Assembly: GCA_001795245.1 (NCBI GenBank)
Contig: MGOD01000028.1
Location: 28,078 to 39,081 of the forward strand
Direction of reading: 5' to 3'
Length of the DNA: 11,004 nt
Source of the DNA: Chloroflexi bacterium RBG_16_70_13
Lineage (GTDB): Bacteria > Chloroflexota > Limnocylindria > Limnocylindrales > CSP1-4
The notes under the pieces were generated by a model. The model saw only the letters and a program-made list of their open reading frames with translations, did no database searches and was not told the origin of the DNA. Made by a program: the position numbers and the translations under genes. Positions 1-6,636 of this stretch are shown in pieces (position 1 is the first letter of the stretch; every line of letters begins with the position of its first letter).

Positions 1-544
1 CCGCCGGCAGGCCGGTCGCCTCGATCTTGATGAGGGCCAGGTCCGTGTCGCTCGCCTCGCGGACGATCGTCGCGTCGAAGGTGCGACCGTCGGCCAGCTC
101 GACCGATAGGCTGGTGCTGTCCTCGACGACGTGGCGATTGGTGAGGATGTACCCGTCGGCGGTGAGGATCACCCCGGAGCCGATCCCCTGGGTCGCCTGC
201 CCGAACGGCGAGAAGCCCTGGGTCGAGAGGCCGTTCGCGGTGATCGTCACGACCGATTGGCGGGCCGTCGCGACGACATCGGTCAGGTCGACGACCTCGA
301 CGAACTCGGTGACCGTGGTGGATGTCGTGGTCGCTGCGGCATCCGGGGCCGAGGTCGCCGCAGGCAGGGCCTCGCGGACGACGACGAGCGTGGCCGCCGA
401 GGCGAGTGTCGCCGACAGGAGCGAGGCGCCGAGGATCGCCGCGAGACGCGTCGCGCGGCGCGGGGGCGGCGAGCCGACCGCCGGAGCGCCGGCGGCTGAT
501 TCGGGTCCGGGAGTCGGATCGGGATCGGGGAGCGGCTGGTCCAT
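1..544 (-). CDS. HtrA/DegP-like trypsin-fold serine protease, 5' part (runs off window)
   Basis: Reading from ATG 544 to the window edge gives 181 residues with no stop. Seen: a Pro/Ala-rich cytoplasmic start (1-30), one membrane helix about 33-56, a Thr/Ala linker (57-80), then the start of an S1C protease domain. The catalytic His is His138 in GYILTNRHVV and the catalytic Asp is Asp168 in SDTDLALIKIE. The nucleophile Ser and any PDZ domain lie beyond base 1. The start is supported by AGGAG at 553-557, 8 bases upstream. Proteins of this family are membrane-anchored, face outside, and degrade or refold misfolded envelope proteins. It is the last gene of a minus-strand series after PadR, HAAS and a mini membrane protein. 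Family assignment is firm; exact substrate and C-terminal architecture are unknown. Confidence 0.9.
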   Translation of the reverse strand, partial: MDQPLPDPDPTPGPESAAGAPAVGSPPPRRATRLAAILGASLLSATLASAATLVVVREALPAATSAPDAAATTTSTTVTEFVEVVDLTDVVATARQSVVTITANGLSTQGFSPFGQATQGIGSGVILTADGYILTNRHVVEDSTSLSVELADGRTFDATIVREASDTDLALIKIEATGLPA

Positions 545-636
545 CTCTGTGGCTCCTGAGATTTCTTCTCGACCCCTTCAGTCAAGCCCCGCCGCCTGAG
601 ATGGCCCTGAGAAGGTGCGCGGCCGCTCAGGCGCGG
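545..636 (-). promoter_or_regulatory. htrA upstream region with repeated CTCAGG motifs
   Basis: This is the gap between the mini membrane protein stop and the htrA start. On the minus strand the heptamer TCTCAGG occurs at 612-606, 601-595 and 561-555; the first two are 11 bp apart, one helical turn. A TTGACT -35-like hexamer lies between copies two and three, with no convincing -10. The last copy contains the AGGAG used as the htrA SD, so that copy may be only a ribosome-binding site. Direct repeats at one helical turn are typical of response-regulator sites; that role is inferred. Confidence 0.3.
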
Positions 637-729
637 TCAGCGGCGGCGCCGGGCGAGGACCACGACCAGGAAGATGGCCGCCACGATCCCGGCGGCCGGG
701 ATCAACACGGCGATGAGGACGATGTCCAA
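637..729 (-). CDS. 30-residue single-helix membrane peptide, TTG start
   Basis: An ORF of 30 codons plus TGA begins at TTG 729, read as MDIVLIAVLIPA... The upstream AAAGGAG (AGGAG at 741-737) sits 7 bases from the TTG, the best SD of the left region, which argues that the ORF is translated. The product is nearly all one hydrophobic helix (residues 3-26) ending in RRRR, predicting an N-out/C-in membrane peptide by the positive-inside rule. It lies 22 bp after the HAAS gene and 92 bp before htrA on the same strand, so it is probably in their transcript. It belongs to no family I recognise. It could modulate the HAAS protein or the HtrA protease; that is a guess from context. The HAAS reading frame ends at 752, so this is not simply its tail. 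Confidence 0.6.
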   Translation of the reverse strand: MDIVLIAVLIPAAGIVAAIFLVVVLARRRR

Positions 730-751
730 CGACGAGCTCCTTTCGATGGCG

Positions 752-1240
752 TCAACCCTGCGAGAGGCCGCCGGCGCTGAGCAGCCCGACGATCGGCAGG
801 ATGAAGACCACGAGCACGATGACGGTCGCGATGAGCTTTTCGCGCGTTGTCCAACGGCTCGAGTACCACACGAGCACGAGCCCGATGGCTGGCCCGACGA
901 GCGGCAGCAGGAAAGCGCCAACCGAAAGCAGGAGGATCGCAGCGATCTCGATCATGCCCCACGCGGAGACAGTGGCAGCCACACCGGAAACGCGGGCGTC
1001 GATCCAGCGCGATGATTCCGGCTCGATTTCAGCCTCGGTCGCGACGATCTCCTCGGGCCGTCCGGGGCGCTCGAGGACGTTGTGGACGGTGACGGTGTCT
1101 CGTCGTCCGGCCTCGGCCAGGGCCGTATCGATGTGCTCGCGGACCTCGCCGGCGAGCTCCGTCCGCCGGCCTGGCGGGAGTGGCCAGGAGGCGGCCTCCA
1201 GGCGCCCGAGGTAGTCGCGGACGAGCTCGTCACCGTCCAT
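752..1240 (-). CDS. HAAS-domain membrane protein (partner of PadR)
   Basis: The product has 162 residues from ATG 1240, supported by GGGGAGGAG just upstream. Residues 1-72 form an alpha-helical HAAS-type domain (LVRDYLGRLEAASWPLPP..., ELAGEVREHID..., GRPEEIVATEA). Residues 95-130 and 135-157 are hydrophobic and predict two or three membrane helices, separated by a basic loop (SSRWTTREK). The start overlaps the end of the PadR gene by 11 bp, so the two are probably translationally coupled. HAAS proteins are commonly encoded just after PadR-type repressors and are thought to sense or relay envelope or drug stress; the ligand is not visible here. A longer version using an upstream start inside the padR frame overlap is less likely because it has no SD. 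Confidence 0.85.
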   Translation of the reverse strand: MDGDELVRDYLGRLEAASWPLPPGRRTELAGEVREHIDTALAEAGRRDTVTVHNVLERPGRPEEIVATEAEIEPESSRWIDARVSGVAATVSAWGMIEIAAILLLSVGAFLLPLVGPAIGLVLVWYSSRWTTREKLIATVIVLVVFILPIVGLLSAGGLSQG

Positions 1241-1598
1241 CGGGATCTCCTCCCCTGGCTCCCCCGCCCAGCAGCGCATCGACGGCGTCGCGGAAGCGGG
1301 CCCAGTCGCCGGCGAACGCATCGAGCGCCCGGCGACCCTCGTCGGTGATCAAGTAGTAGCGGCGCGGCGGCCCGGCGTCGGATTCGCGCCAGGTCGTCGT
1401 CACGAGGTGGTCGCGACGGAGGCGCGACAGAAGCGGGTAGATCGTGCCCTCGCTCGTCACCAGCTCGCCGGCCGAGGCCAGAACGCGAACGATGTCGAAG
1501 GCGTAGGACTCCCGATCCCGGACCACCGCCAGCACGCAGTGCTCGAGCACGCCGCGCCGCAGCTCGGTCAGGGGGTTCCGTGTGTCGCCATGTACCAT
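1230..1598 (-). CDS. PadR-family transcriptional repressor
   Basis: The product has 122 residues from ATG 1598, with in-frame ATG 1607 giving 125. The winged-helix signature is clear: TELRRGVLEHCVLAVV (about 10-25), ESYAFDIVRVL (29-39), SEGTIYPLLSRLRRDHLV (46-63), then the wing and PPRRYYLITDEGRRAL. The C-terminal part is a short dimerisation helix, as in small PadR proteins. Neither start has an SD. A -35/-10 pair (TTGCGG, 16 bp, TATCAT) places transcription start at or next to ATG 1598, so a leaderless mRNA is likely. A 21-bp palindrome covers the -10 and both start codons and is a natural candidate for an autoregulatory operator. The gene overlaps the HAAS gene downstream. Family assignment is firm; the effector is unknown. 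Confidence 0.88.
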   Translation of the reverse strand: MVHGDTRNPLTELRRGVLEHCVLAVVRDRESYAFDIVRVLASAGELVTSEGTIYPLLSRLRRDHLVTTTWRESDAGPPRRYYLITDEGRRALDAFAGDWARFRDAVDALLGGGARGGDPDGR

Positions 1599-1612
1599 GC
1601 CAGGCATGATAC
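1592..1612. promoter_or_regulatory. 21-bp palindrome, candidate PadR operator
   Basis: The arms GTAcCATGCC and GGCATGaTAC flank a central A; only one base pair is mismatched, and the inner 13 bp (1596-1608) are perfect. The palindrome covers the -10 hexamer TATCAT (1611-1606) and the ATG codons at 1607 and 1598 of padR. Position, symmetry and length suit binding of a dimeric repressor that blocks its own gene. It differs from the ATGT-N8-ACAT type described for some PadR proteins, so the assignment is inference. Confidence 0.5.
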
Positions 1613-1633
1613 CGCTGCCGCCGCCCGCCGCAA
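1606..1633 (-). promoter_or_regulatory. padR promoter, leaderless transcript predicted
   Basis: The -35 TTGCGG lies at 1633-1628, followed by a 16-bp spacer and the -10 TATCAT (five of six consensus bases) at 1611-1606. Only 7 bases separate the -10 from ATG 1598, which puts the predicted +1 at the start codon. The promoter sits just after the ssrA 3' end, so padR need not depend on read-through. Confidence 0.4.
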
Positions 1634-1652
1634 GTGACAAATGGCAGGAAGG

Positions 1653-2026
1653 TGGTGGAGATGGGGGAGAGTCGAACTCCCCGTCCAGAGCCCTTCGGCC
1701 GCGACCAACTACGAGCGTGTCCGATCATTTTCGTCGACCGTCGGGGCGAGGATCGGCACCCTCACCGTCGGTCCAGTCACGTGCCTCTAGATCGAGCTTG
1801 ACTCCGGACTACGCGACGCTCATCCGGGCTGCAGCCCCGCTGCATGACGCTTCCACAACCCGCGGGACCGAGGTTGCTTCCACGCTCACCTTACCGCCTA
1901 AGCGGCGAGGGCGAGAGTCGACTGCTTGTTGGCAGGTACTTCGATTTGCCGCCTGTTTAACGAGGCCTGACGGCACCTCGGCTCGCGTTCACGGTCTTCC
2001 GGACCCTGTCGAAACCACGCATCCCC
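1653..2026 (-). ncRNA. ssrA: Transfer-messenger RNA (tmRNA)
   Basis: The gene is 374 nt long. The 5' end GGGGATG pairs with CATCTCC near the 3' end, with one G-U pair, to form the tRNA-like acceptor stem, followed by an encoded ACCA (CCA at 1655-1653). The conserved GGTTTCGAC follows the 5' arm, and the T arm has GGAG, TTCGACT, CTCC. The tag frame runs from resume codon GCC (1933-1931) to TAG (1900-1898) and encodes ANKQSTLALAA. Its LALAA end matches the usual protease-recognition end of tmRNA tags. The -5/-4 bases before the resume codon are T-A, as in other tmRNAs. The RNA frees stalled ribosomes with SmpB, which is encoded at 6078-6545. I see no strong terminator in the short gap before padR. 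Very secure identification; each end could move by a base or two. Confidence 0.95.
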
Positions 2027-2059
2027 ACAGGATCGAGACGCCTCGCGCGTCCCCGGGCG

Positions 2060-2088
2060 ATTCTAGCCCACGCGCTGCGATCCTCCAA
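2060..2088 (-). promoter_or_regulatory. ssrA promoter
   Basis: The -35 TTGGAG (2088-2083), a spacer of exactly 17 bp, and the -10 TAGAAT (2065-2060, five of six consensus bases) give a strong housekeeping promoter. The predicted start is near 2053, leaving about 27 nt of 5' leader to be removed, as expected for RNase P processing of pre-tmRNA. Confidence 0.65.
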
Positions 2089-2118
2089 GCGCACTCGAGG
2101 TGAGGGAAGACCGCGGCC

Positions 2119-3430
2119 TCAATCGAGGCGGCGGACCGACGGGCTCAGGAGGGCCAGCGACAGGATCGCCGCCGAGCTCAGGCCGCCGACGGTGAAGACC
2201 GTCGCCGGGCCCCAGGCATCGGCCGCCACGCCGGCGACGACGAGGCCGACGGGCTCGAGGGCCGTCGAGCCGAGGGCATCGATCGACGACACGCGCCCGA
2301 GCTGCTCCGCCGGGACGAGGTCCCGGAGGGTGTTGACCCAGACGAGGCCCACGGTCGCGCCGCAGGCGCCGATAACGACCGAGACGAGCGCCACGCCGGC
2401 GATCCCCACGGGCAGCCCGGCGACGGCGACGCAGATCGCAAACGTGATCCAGGCGCCGTACAGGACCGGCCCTCGCCTGCGCAACCGGGCGCGCGATCCG
2501 AGGGCCACGGCCGCCCCGATCGCGCCGACCGAGATCATCGACTGGATGAGCCCGAGTACCGCCACCCCGCCGCCGAGATGCTCGCTCACGAGGAGCGGCA
2601 GGCCGGCCTCGAGCGGGCCCGCGAGGGTGATCCCGGTGACGCCGGCGGCGACGATCGCGATCCAGATCCAGGGCTCGCCGGTGACCGTGGCGAGGCCCTC
2701 GCGGAGGTCGGCCAGGGCCGAGCGCCTGGCGACGTCGATGCCGCCCGCCACCGGCGCAATCGGCGCAGCCGGGGCGACGAGCACCGCCGGCGCCGGGTCG
2801 CCCGTGACCGTCGAGTCGGGCCGGCCTCGCAGCGCAGGATCCGTCGCCCGGGCCCGCATCCGCAGGGCGAGGCGACGAGGACCGCCGACACGAGGTAGGA
2901 CACCGAATCGAGGGCGAAGGCGAAGCCGGTCCCGCCCCCGGCGACCGCCGGCTCCGAGGGCCGGGCCCAGGAGCCGGGCAAACCGCCGGCTGAGCTGGTG
3001 GAGGCTGTTCGCGCTGGGGCGCAGTCCGGCCGGGACGAGCTCCGGGACCGCCGCCGCGTAGGCCGGGTAGAAGAACGCCTCGACGGCCCCGAACGTCGCC
3101 GACAGGGCGAGGAGATGCCAGAACTCCACGCGCTCGAGCAGGACGAGCGCGGCGATGACGGCGACGATCGCCATCCGGGCGAGATCGGAGGCGAGCATCA
3201 CCAGGAGCCGCGGCAGGCGGTCGACGACCACGCCCCCGACGAGCGAGAAGCCGATGAACGGCAGGAGATGAGCCGCCAGGACGGCGCCCATGGCGGCGGC
3301 CGACCCGGTCAGCTCGAGGACGAGCCAGGCGAGTGCGATCTGGTGGACGGCATCCCCGAAGCGCGAGACCGTCTGGCCGCTCCAGAGCGTCGCGAAGGGC
3401 CCGGACCCGGAGCGAGCCGAGCAGACGCAT
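2119..3430 (-). pseudogene. MFS exporter gene with three frameshifts
   Basis: The protein is a major facilitator superfamily transporter of the drug/siderophore exporter type, but no single frame covers it. The segments are: ATG 3430 reading MRLLGSLRVR; a shift near 3397-3403; then FATLWSGQTVSRFGDAVHQ and four helices including SLVGGVVVDRLPRLLVM (the A-motif-like loop); a shift near 2949; a 26-codon stretch with GTGFAFALDSVSYLVSAV in another frame; a shift back near 2871; then the second half to TGA 2119. The first two shifts act as one extra base each, the third as one missing base. Read without correction, helix five becomes an Arg-rich soluble stretch. The in-frame piece from ATG 3291 (390 codons) lacks helix one. 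Either a decaying gene or indel errors; the other genes in the window are intact. Confidence 0.75.
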
Positions 3431-3492
3431 GGCCGGTCAGTCTATGGGAGCGAGTACGATCCGTGGGTCGAAACCAACGCGGGAGGCGCTCC
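3431..3492. promoter_or_regulatory. Divergent promoter region, MFS gene versus zinc-ribbon/urease operon
   Basis: These 62 bp separate two divergent units. On the plus strand TACGAT (3455-3460) is a possible -10, and GGGAGG (3481-3486) lies 6 bases before ATG 3493. On the minus strand TAGACT (3444-3439) is a possible -10 only a few bases from ATG 3430. Neither has a good -35. Shared control of the two units is possible but unproven. Confidence 0.35.
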
Positions 3493-3690
3493 ATGGACGA
3501 GCAGGCTTCGACCCCGACCGGCGGACGTCCCCGCTGCCCGATCTGCGGTCACGACGACTACCGGCGGGAGGCCGGCAAGCTCGATTCCGAGTGGGGCATC
3601 ACCGCCCACCGGGTGGACATGCTGGTCTGCCTGACGTGCGGCTACGTGCTCCTCTTCTACCAGGGCAGCACGATCTTCGACTTCGACTGA
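3493..3690 (+). CDS. Small zinc-ribbon protein
   Basis: The product has 65 residues. Two CxxC knuckles, Cys15-Pro-Ile-Cys18 and Cys46-Leu-Thr-Cys49, each followed by Gly, predict one structural zinc site. The middle (LDSEWGITAHRVDMLV) is likely the ribbon's beta strands, and the protein ends in an acidic FDFD. GGGAGG at 3481-3486 gives a good start. It resembles small COG3478/DUF2082-like Zn-ribbon proteins, but I only recognise the general pattern. The stop is 3 bp before the start of the urease gamma-beta gene, which has no SD of its own, so the two are very probably coupled. A role in metal handling or regulation of the urease-like proteins is inferred from this coupling. RNA or DNA binding is equally possible. 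Confidence 0.8.
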   Translation: MDEQASTPTGGRPRCPICGHDDYRREAGKLDSEWGITAHRVDMLVCLTCGYVLLFYQGSTIFDFD

Positions 3691-3693
3691 CCG

Positions 3694-4302
3694 ATGCGCC
3701 TGACGGCCTGGGAGGAGGAACGGCTCCTCGTCTTCACCGCGGCCGAGCTCGCCCGCCGCCACCGCGAGCGGGGGCTGCTGCTCAACGCCCCGGAGGCGAT
3801 CGCGATCATCGGCGACGCGATGTTCGAGGCCGCCCGGGCCGGGGCGAGCTTTGCCGAGGTCGAGACCGCCGGTCGCGGCGCGGTCCGCCCGGACGACGTC
3901 CTACCCGGCGTCCCGTCGCTCGTCGACGAGGTCCGGGTCGAGGTCCTGCTCGGCGACGGGACGCGCCTGATCGTGCTCCTCGATCCACTCGGCGCCGCCG
4001 CGTCCGAGCCCGACGGTCCGGGCTCGGTTCGGCTCGCGCCAGACGAGCTCCCGGATCCTACGGCCGGCCTGGAGCGCCGCCGTCTCGAGGTTCGGAGCAC
4101 GTCGCGACGAGTGATCCGGGTCTCCTCACACTTCCCGTTCCACCGGGTCAACCGTCGGCTGGAGTTCGATCGCGGGGCGGCCGCGGGATTCCGGCTGGAC
4201 CTGCCGGCCGGCGGATCGGAGCGCTGGGGGCCCGGCGAGGTCCGGACCGTCGAGCTGGTCCGGTACGCCGCCGGGCCGGCGGACCCCGAACCGACGCCGT
4301 GA
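3694..4302 (+). CDS. ureAB: Fused urease gamma-beta subunit
   Basis: The product has 202 residues. Residues 1-100 match urease gamma (UreA): MRLTAWEEERLLVFTAAELA, NAPEAIAIIGDAM, RPDDVLPGVPSLVDEVRVE, DGTRLIVLLDPLG. Residues about 108-195 match urease beta (UreB): SVRLAPDELP, TSRRVIRVSSHFPFHRVNRR, LEFDRGAAAGFRLDLPAG, GEVRTVELVRYA. Both lengths are normal, so this is a genuine fusion, a known arrangement in several bacteria. The subunits build the scaffold around the alpha subunit and hold the active-site flap. ATG 3694 lacks an SD and lies 3 bp after the zinc-ribbon stop; the gene's TGA overlaps the GTG start of ureC (GTGA). Both junctions point to one coupled operon. Assignment is secure at family level. 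Confidence 0.88.
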   Translation: MRLTAWEEERLLVFTAAELARRHRERGLLLNAPEAIAIIGDAMFEAARAGASFAEVETAGRGAVRPDDVLPGVPSLVDEVRVEVLLGDGTRLIVLLDPLGAAASEPDGPGSVRLAPDELPDPTAGLERRRLEVRSTSRRVIRVSSHFPFHRVNRRLEFDRGAAAGFRLDLPAGGSERWGPGEVRTVELVRYAAGPADPEPTP

Positions 4303-6008
4303 GCCGCCTCTCCCGCGCCGAGCGCCTCGCCCGCTTCGGGCCGACGACGGGCGACCTCGTCCGCCTCGGCGACACGTCCCTCCGGGTCCGCGTGCGCGAC
4401 GATCGCCAGGCACCCGGCGACGAGCCGATCTGGGGCTACGCGAAGGACTTCCGGATCGGGCTGGCCCAGTCGACGACGGTCGGGCCCTCGGAGCTCGACG
4501 CGGTCGTCGTGGGAGCCCTCGTCATCGATCCCGTCGTCGGCATCGTCAAGGCCGACATCGGCATCAAGGACGGCCGGATCGTGGGCATCGGGCGAGCCGG
4601 CAACCCCGGCATCTCCGGGGGCATCGACCTGCCGATCGGGCCGCACACGGCGCCCATCACCGCGTACGGCCTCATCGCCACCCCAGGCGCGATCGATTCG
4701 CACGTCCACACGATCAGCCCGAACCTCCTGCCCGCAGCCCTCTCGGCGGGCGTGACGACCCTCGTCACGGCCGGCTTCAGCGAGCCGCCGGCGGCGATGG
4801 AGCGGGTTCTCCGAGGCCTCGAGGGCTGGCCGGTCAACGTCGGCCTCCAGGCGAACGCCCGGGCGGCGGACGACACCGCGCTGGAGCCGCTCCTCGAGGC
4901 CGGCGCGGTCGGCTTCAAGATCCACGAGGACTACGGCGCTTCGCCCGAGCTCATCGACCACGTCCTCCGCCTGGCCGAGGCCCGCGACGTGTCCGTGAGC
5001 CTCCACACGGACGGCCTCCACGAGACCGCGGAGCTCGAGGACACGGTGGCGGCGATCGGCGGGCGGACGGTCCACGCCTACCACGTCGAGGGCTCCGGGG
5101 GCGGTCACGTGCCCGACGTCATCGGCCTCGTCCGTGAGATGAACGTCATCTGCTCGTCGACGACCCCGACGATCCCGTGGGGCGTCTCCGCCGCCCAGGA
5201 GACGCTCGCGATGACGATGCTCAACCACGGCACCAACTGGGCCGTGCCGGAGGACGTGGCCCTCGTCCTGGAGCGGCTCCACCCGGCGACGATGGCGGCG
5301 GAGGGCCCGCTCCACGAGCTCGGTGCGATCGCGATCGTGAACTCCGACTCGCAGGGGATGGGCCGGATCATGGAAACGGTCCGCCGGACGTTCCAGCTGG
5401 CCGACGTCATGAAGGCCTGGCGGATGTCCGAGGCGGGGCGTGCCGTTGTGACGGCTGCCGGGATCGCTCCCGACCCCGATCCGGATGACGACAACGACCG
5501 CGTCCTGCGCTACCTGGCCAAGGTCACCCTGGAGCCGGCGATCACCCACGGCATCTCCGACCATGTCGGGACGCTCGCGGCCGGCCGGATCGCCGACATC
5601 GTCCTCTGGAAGCCGGCCTGGTTCGGGGCCAAGCCCGAATATGTCCTCAAGGGCGGCCATTTCGCCTGGGCCCCGATCGGTGAGGGCAACGCCACCGTGG
5701 AACGGGCCGAGCCGACCCGCTACGCCCGCGACTTCGCCGGGCTTCAGCACGCGGCCCCGTCGGTCGCGGTGACGTTCGTCTCGAGAACGGCGGACCCCGA
5801 GCGCCTGCGGCGGCGACTCGACAGCGGCCGGGCGTTCATCGCCGTGGCCGGCTGCCGGGGCCTGACACGCGCCTCGCTCGCCCGCAATCGGGCGACCGTC
5901 GAGATCGTGGTGGATCCGGGCGACGGTCGGGTGACGCTTGACGGCATCGAGGTCGCCGCCCCGCCGGCCATCGACGTCCCCCTCAGCCGCCGCTATTTCC
6001 TCCGCTGA
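4299..6008 (+). CDS. ureC: Urease alpha-subunit-like amidohydrolase, altered flap
   Basis: The product has 569 residues from GTG 4299, the normal UreC length. Urease hydrolyses urea to ammonia and carbamate at a two-nickel centre. Motifs seen: FGPTTGDLVRLGDT (13-26); HxH His135/His137; GFKIHED with the carbamylated Lys207 and His209; SLHTD His236; YHVEGSGGGHVPD His262; ERL Arg326; NSDSQGMGR Asp350; C-terminal RRYFLR. By eye these match K. aerogenes His134, His136, Lys217, His219, His246, His272, Arg336 and Asp360. The mobile flap, usually MVCHHLDP, reads MLNHGTNW: the catalytic His (His310) stays but the flap Cys is Asn309. The N-terminal GGGK-type motif and the Pro-Gln after HxH also differ. 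No ureD, E, F or G gene follows; the next gene is convergent smpB. A divergent urease or a relative with another substrate are both possible. Confidence 0.85.
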   Translation: MSRLSRAERLARFGPTTGDLVRLGDTSLRVRVRDDRQAPGDEPIWGYAKDFRIGLAQSTTVGPSELDAVVVGALVIDPVVGIVKADIGIKDGRIVGIGRAGNPGISGGIDLPIGPHTAPITAYGLIATPGAIDSHVHTISPNLLPAALSAGVTTLVTAGFSEPPAAMERVLRGLEGWPVNVGLQANARAADDTALEPLLEAGAVGFKIHEDYGASPELIDHVLRLAEARDVSVSLHTDGLHETAELEDTVAAIGGRTVHAYHVEGSGGGHVPDVIGLVREMNVICSSTTPTIPWGVSAAQETLAMTMLNHGTNWAVPEDVALVLERLHPATMAAEGPLHELGAIAIVNSDSQGMGRIMETVRRTFQLADVMKAWRMSEAGRAVVTAAGIAPDPDPDDDNDRVLRYLAKVTLEPAITHGISDHVGTLAAGRIADIVLWKPAWFGAKPEYVLKGGHFAWAPIGEGNATVERAEPTRYARDFAGLQHAAPSVAVTFVSRTADPERLRRRLDSGRAFIAVAGCRGLTRASLARNRATVEIVVDPGDGRVTLDGIEVAAPPAIDVPLSRRYFLR

Positions 6009-6077
6009 GGTCCCACCGACTCATGCGCGGGCGCAGCGGCTCGCGCGCTGCAGCCCCGCCGTGCCGCGGCTGGCGCG
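6009..6077. terminator. Convergent ureC/smpB gap with GC hairpin
   Basis: GCAGCG (6033-6038) can pair with CGCTGC (6046-6051) across a 7-base loop between two convergent genes. There is no U tract on either strand, so this is a weak terminator candidate. Confidence 0.25.
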
Positions 6078-6545
6078 TCAGCCCCGGCGGGCCTCGGCCA
6101 CGTCGCGCTCCATCTGGCGACGCGCGTCGCGCTCGGCGATGTCGCGCCGGCGGTCGTGGATCTGCTTGCCCCGGCCCAGGCCGAGCTCTATCTTGGCCCG
6201 GCCTCGCTGGCTGATGTAGAGGCGGAGCGGGATCAGGGTCAGCCCCTTCGCCCTCGTCTTGCCGAGGAGCTGATCGATCTCGGAGCGGTGGAGGAGGAGC
6301 TTGCGGTCGCGTTTCGGCTCGTGGTTGTCGCGAACGCTCGACGTCGACCAGGGAGCGATGTGGGCCCCGACGAGCCAGGCCTCGCCACGCTCGATTCGGG
6401 CGTAGGCATCTGACAGGTTGGCCTTGCCGGCCCGGAGGGCCTTGATCTCGGTCCCGGACAGGACGATGCCGGCCTCGATCGTGTCCTCGATCGAGAACTC
6501 GTGGCGGGCCCTCCGGTTGAGGGCGACGGTCTTCTCCTCGCCCAT
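6078..6545 (-). CDS. smpB: SsrA-binding protein SmpB
   Basis: The product has 155 residues, normal for SmpB. It binds the tRNA-like part of tmRNA and delivers it to stalled ribosomes. Signature stretches: LNRRARHEFSIEDTIEAGIV (9-28), TEIKALRAGKANLSDAYA (32-49), EAWLVGAHIAP (55-65), RKLLLHRSEID (81-91), KGLTLIPLRLY (100-110), RGRAKIELGLGRGKQIHDR (114-132), then the basic C-terminal tail RDIAERDARRQMERD that reads the empty mRNA channel. ATG 6545 has a modest AGGA 10 bases upstream. The gene follows ctpA on the same strand after a 280-bp leader region holding its own promoter-like sequence and hairpins. Its RNA partner ssrA lies in the same window. The ftsE-ftsX-smpB neighbourhood is also known in mycobacteria. 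Confidence 0.97.
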   Translation of the reverse strand: MGEEKTVALNRRARHEFSIEDTIEAGIVLSGTEIKALRAGKANLSDAYARIERGEAWLVGAHIAPWSTSSVRDNHEPKRDRKLLLHRSEIDQLLGKTRAKGLTLIPLRLYISQRGRAKIELGLGRGKQIHDRRRDIAERDARRQMERDVAEARRG

Positions 6546-6636
6546 GGCAGCGGTGTCCTGTCAATTGCCCCGGGCGTGCCTGCGGTAGGCCCTCTGAGGT
6601 CGGAGGCCGATTCCCGGGAGGCCATCCGACCGAGGA

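Noticed and set aside
2063..3430. 455-codon minus-strand frame from ATG 3430
   Set aside because: Only its first ten or so codons fit the MFS protein; the rest is Arg/Pro-rich shadow and it overlaps the ssrA promoter.
3657..5750. Long minus-strand open frame opposite ureAB and ureC
   Set aside because: Antisense to clear urease subunits; no family resemblance and no start signal.
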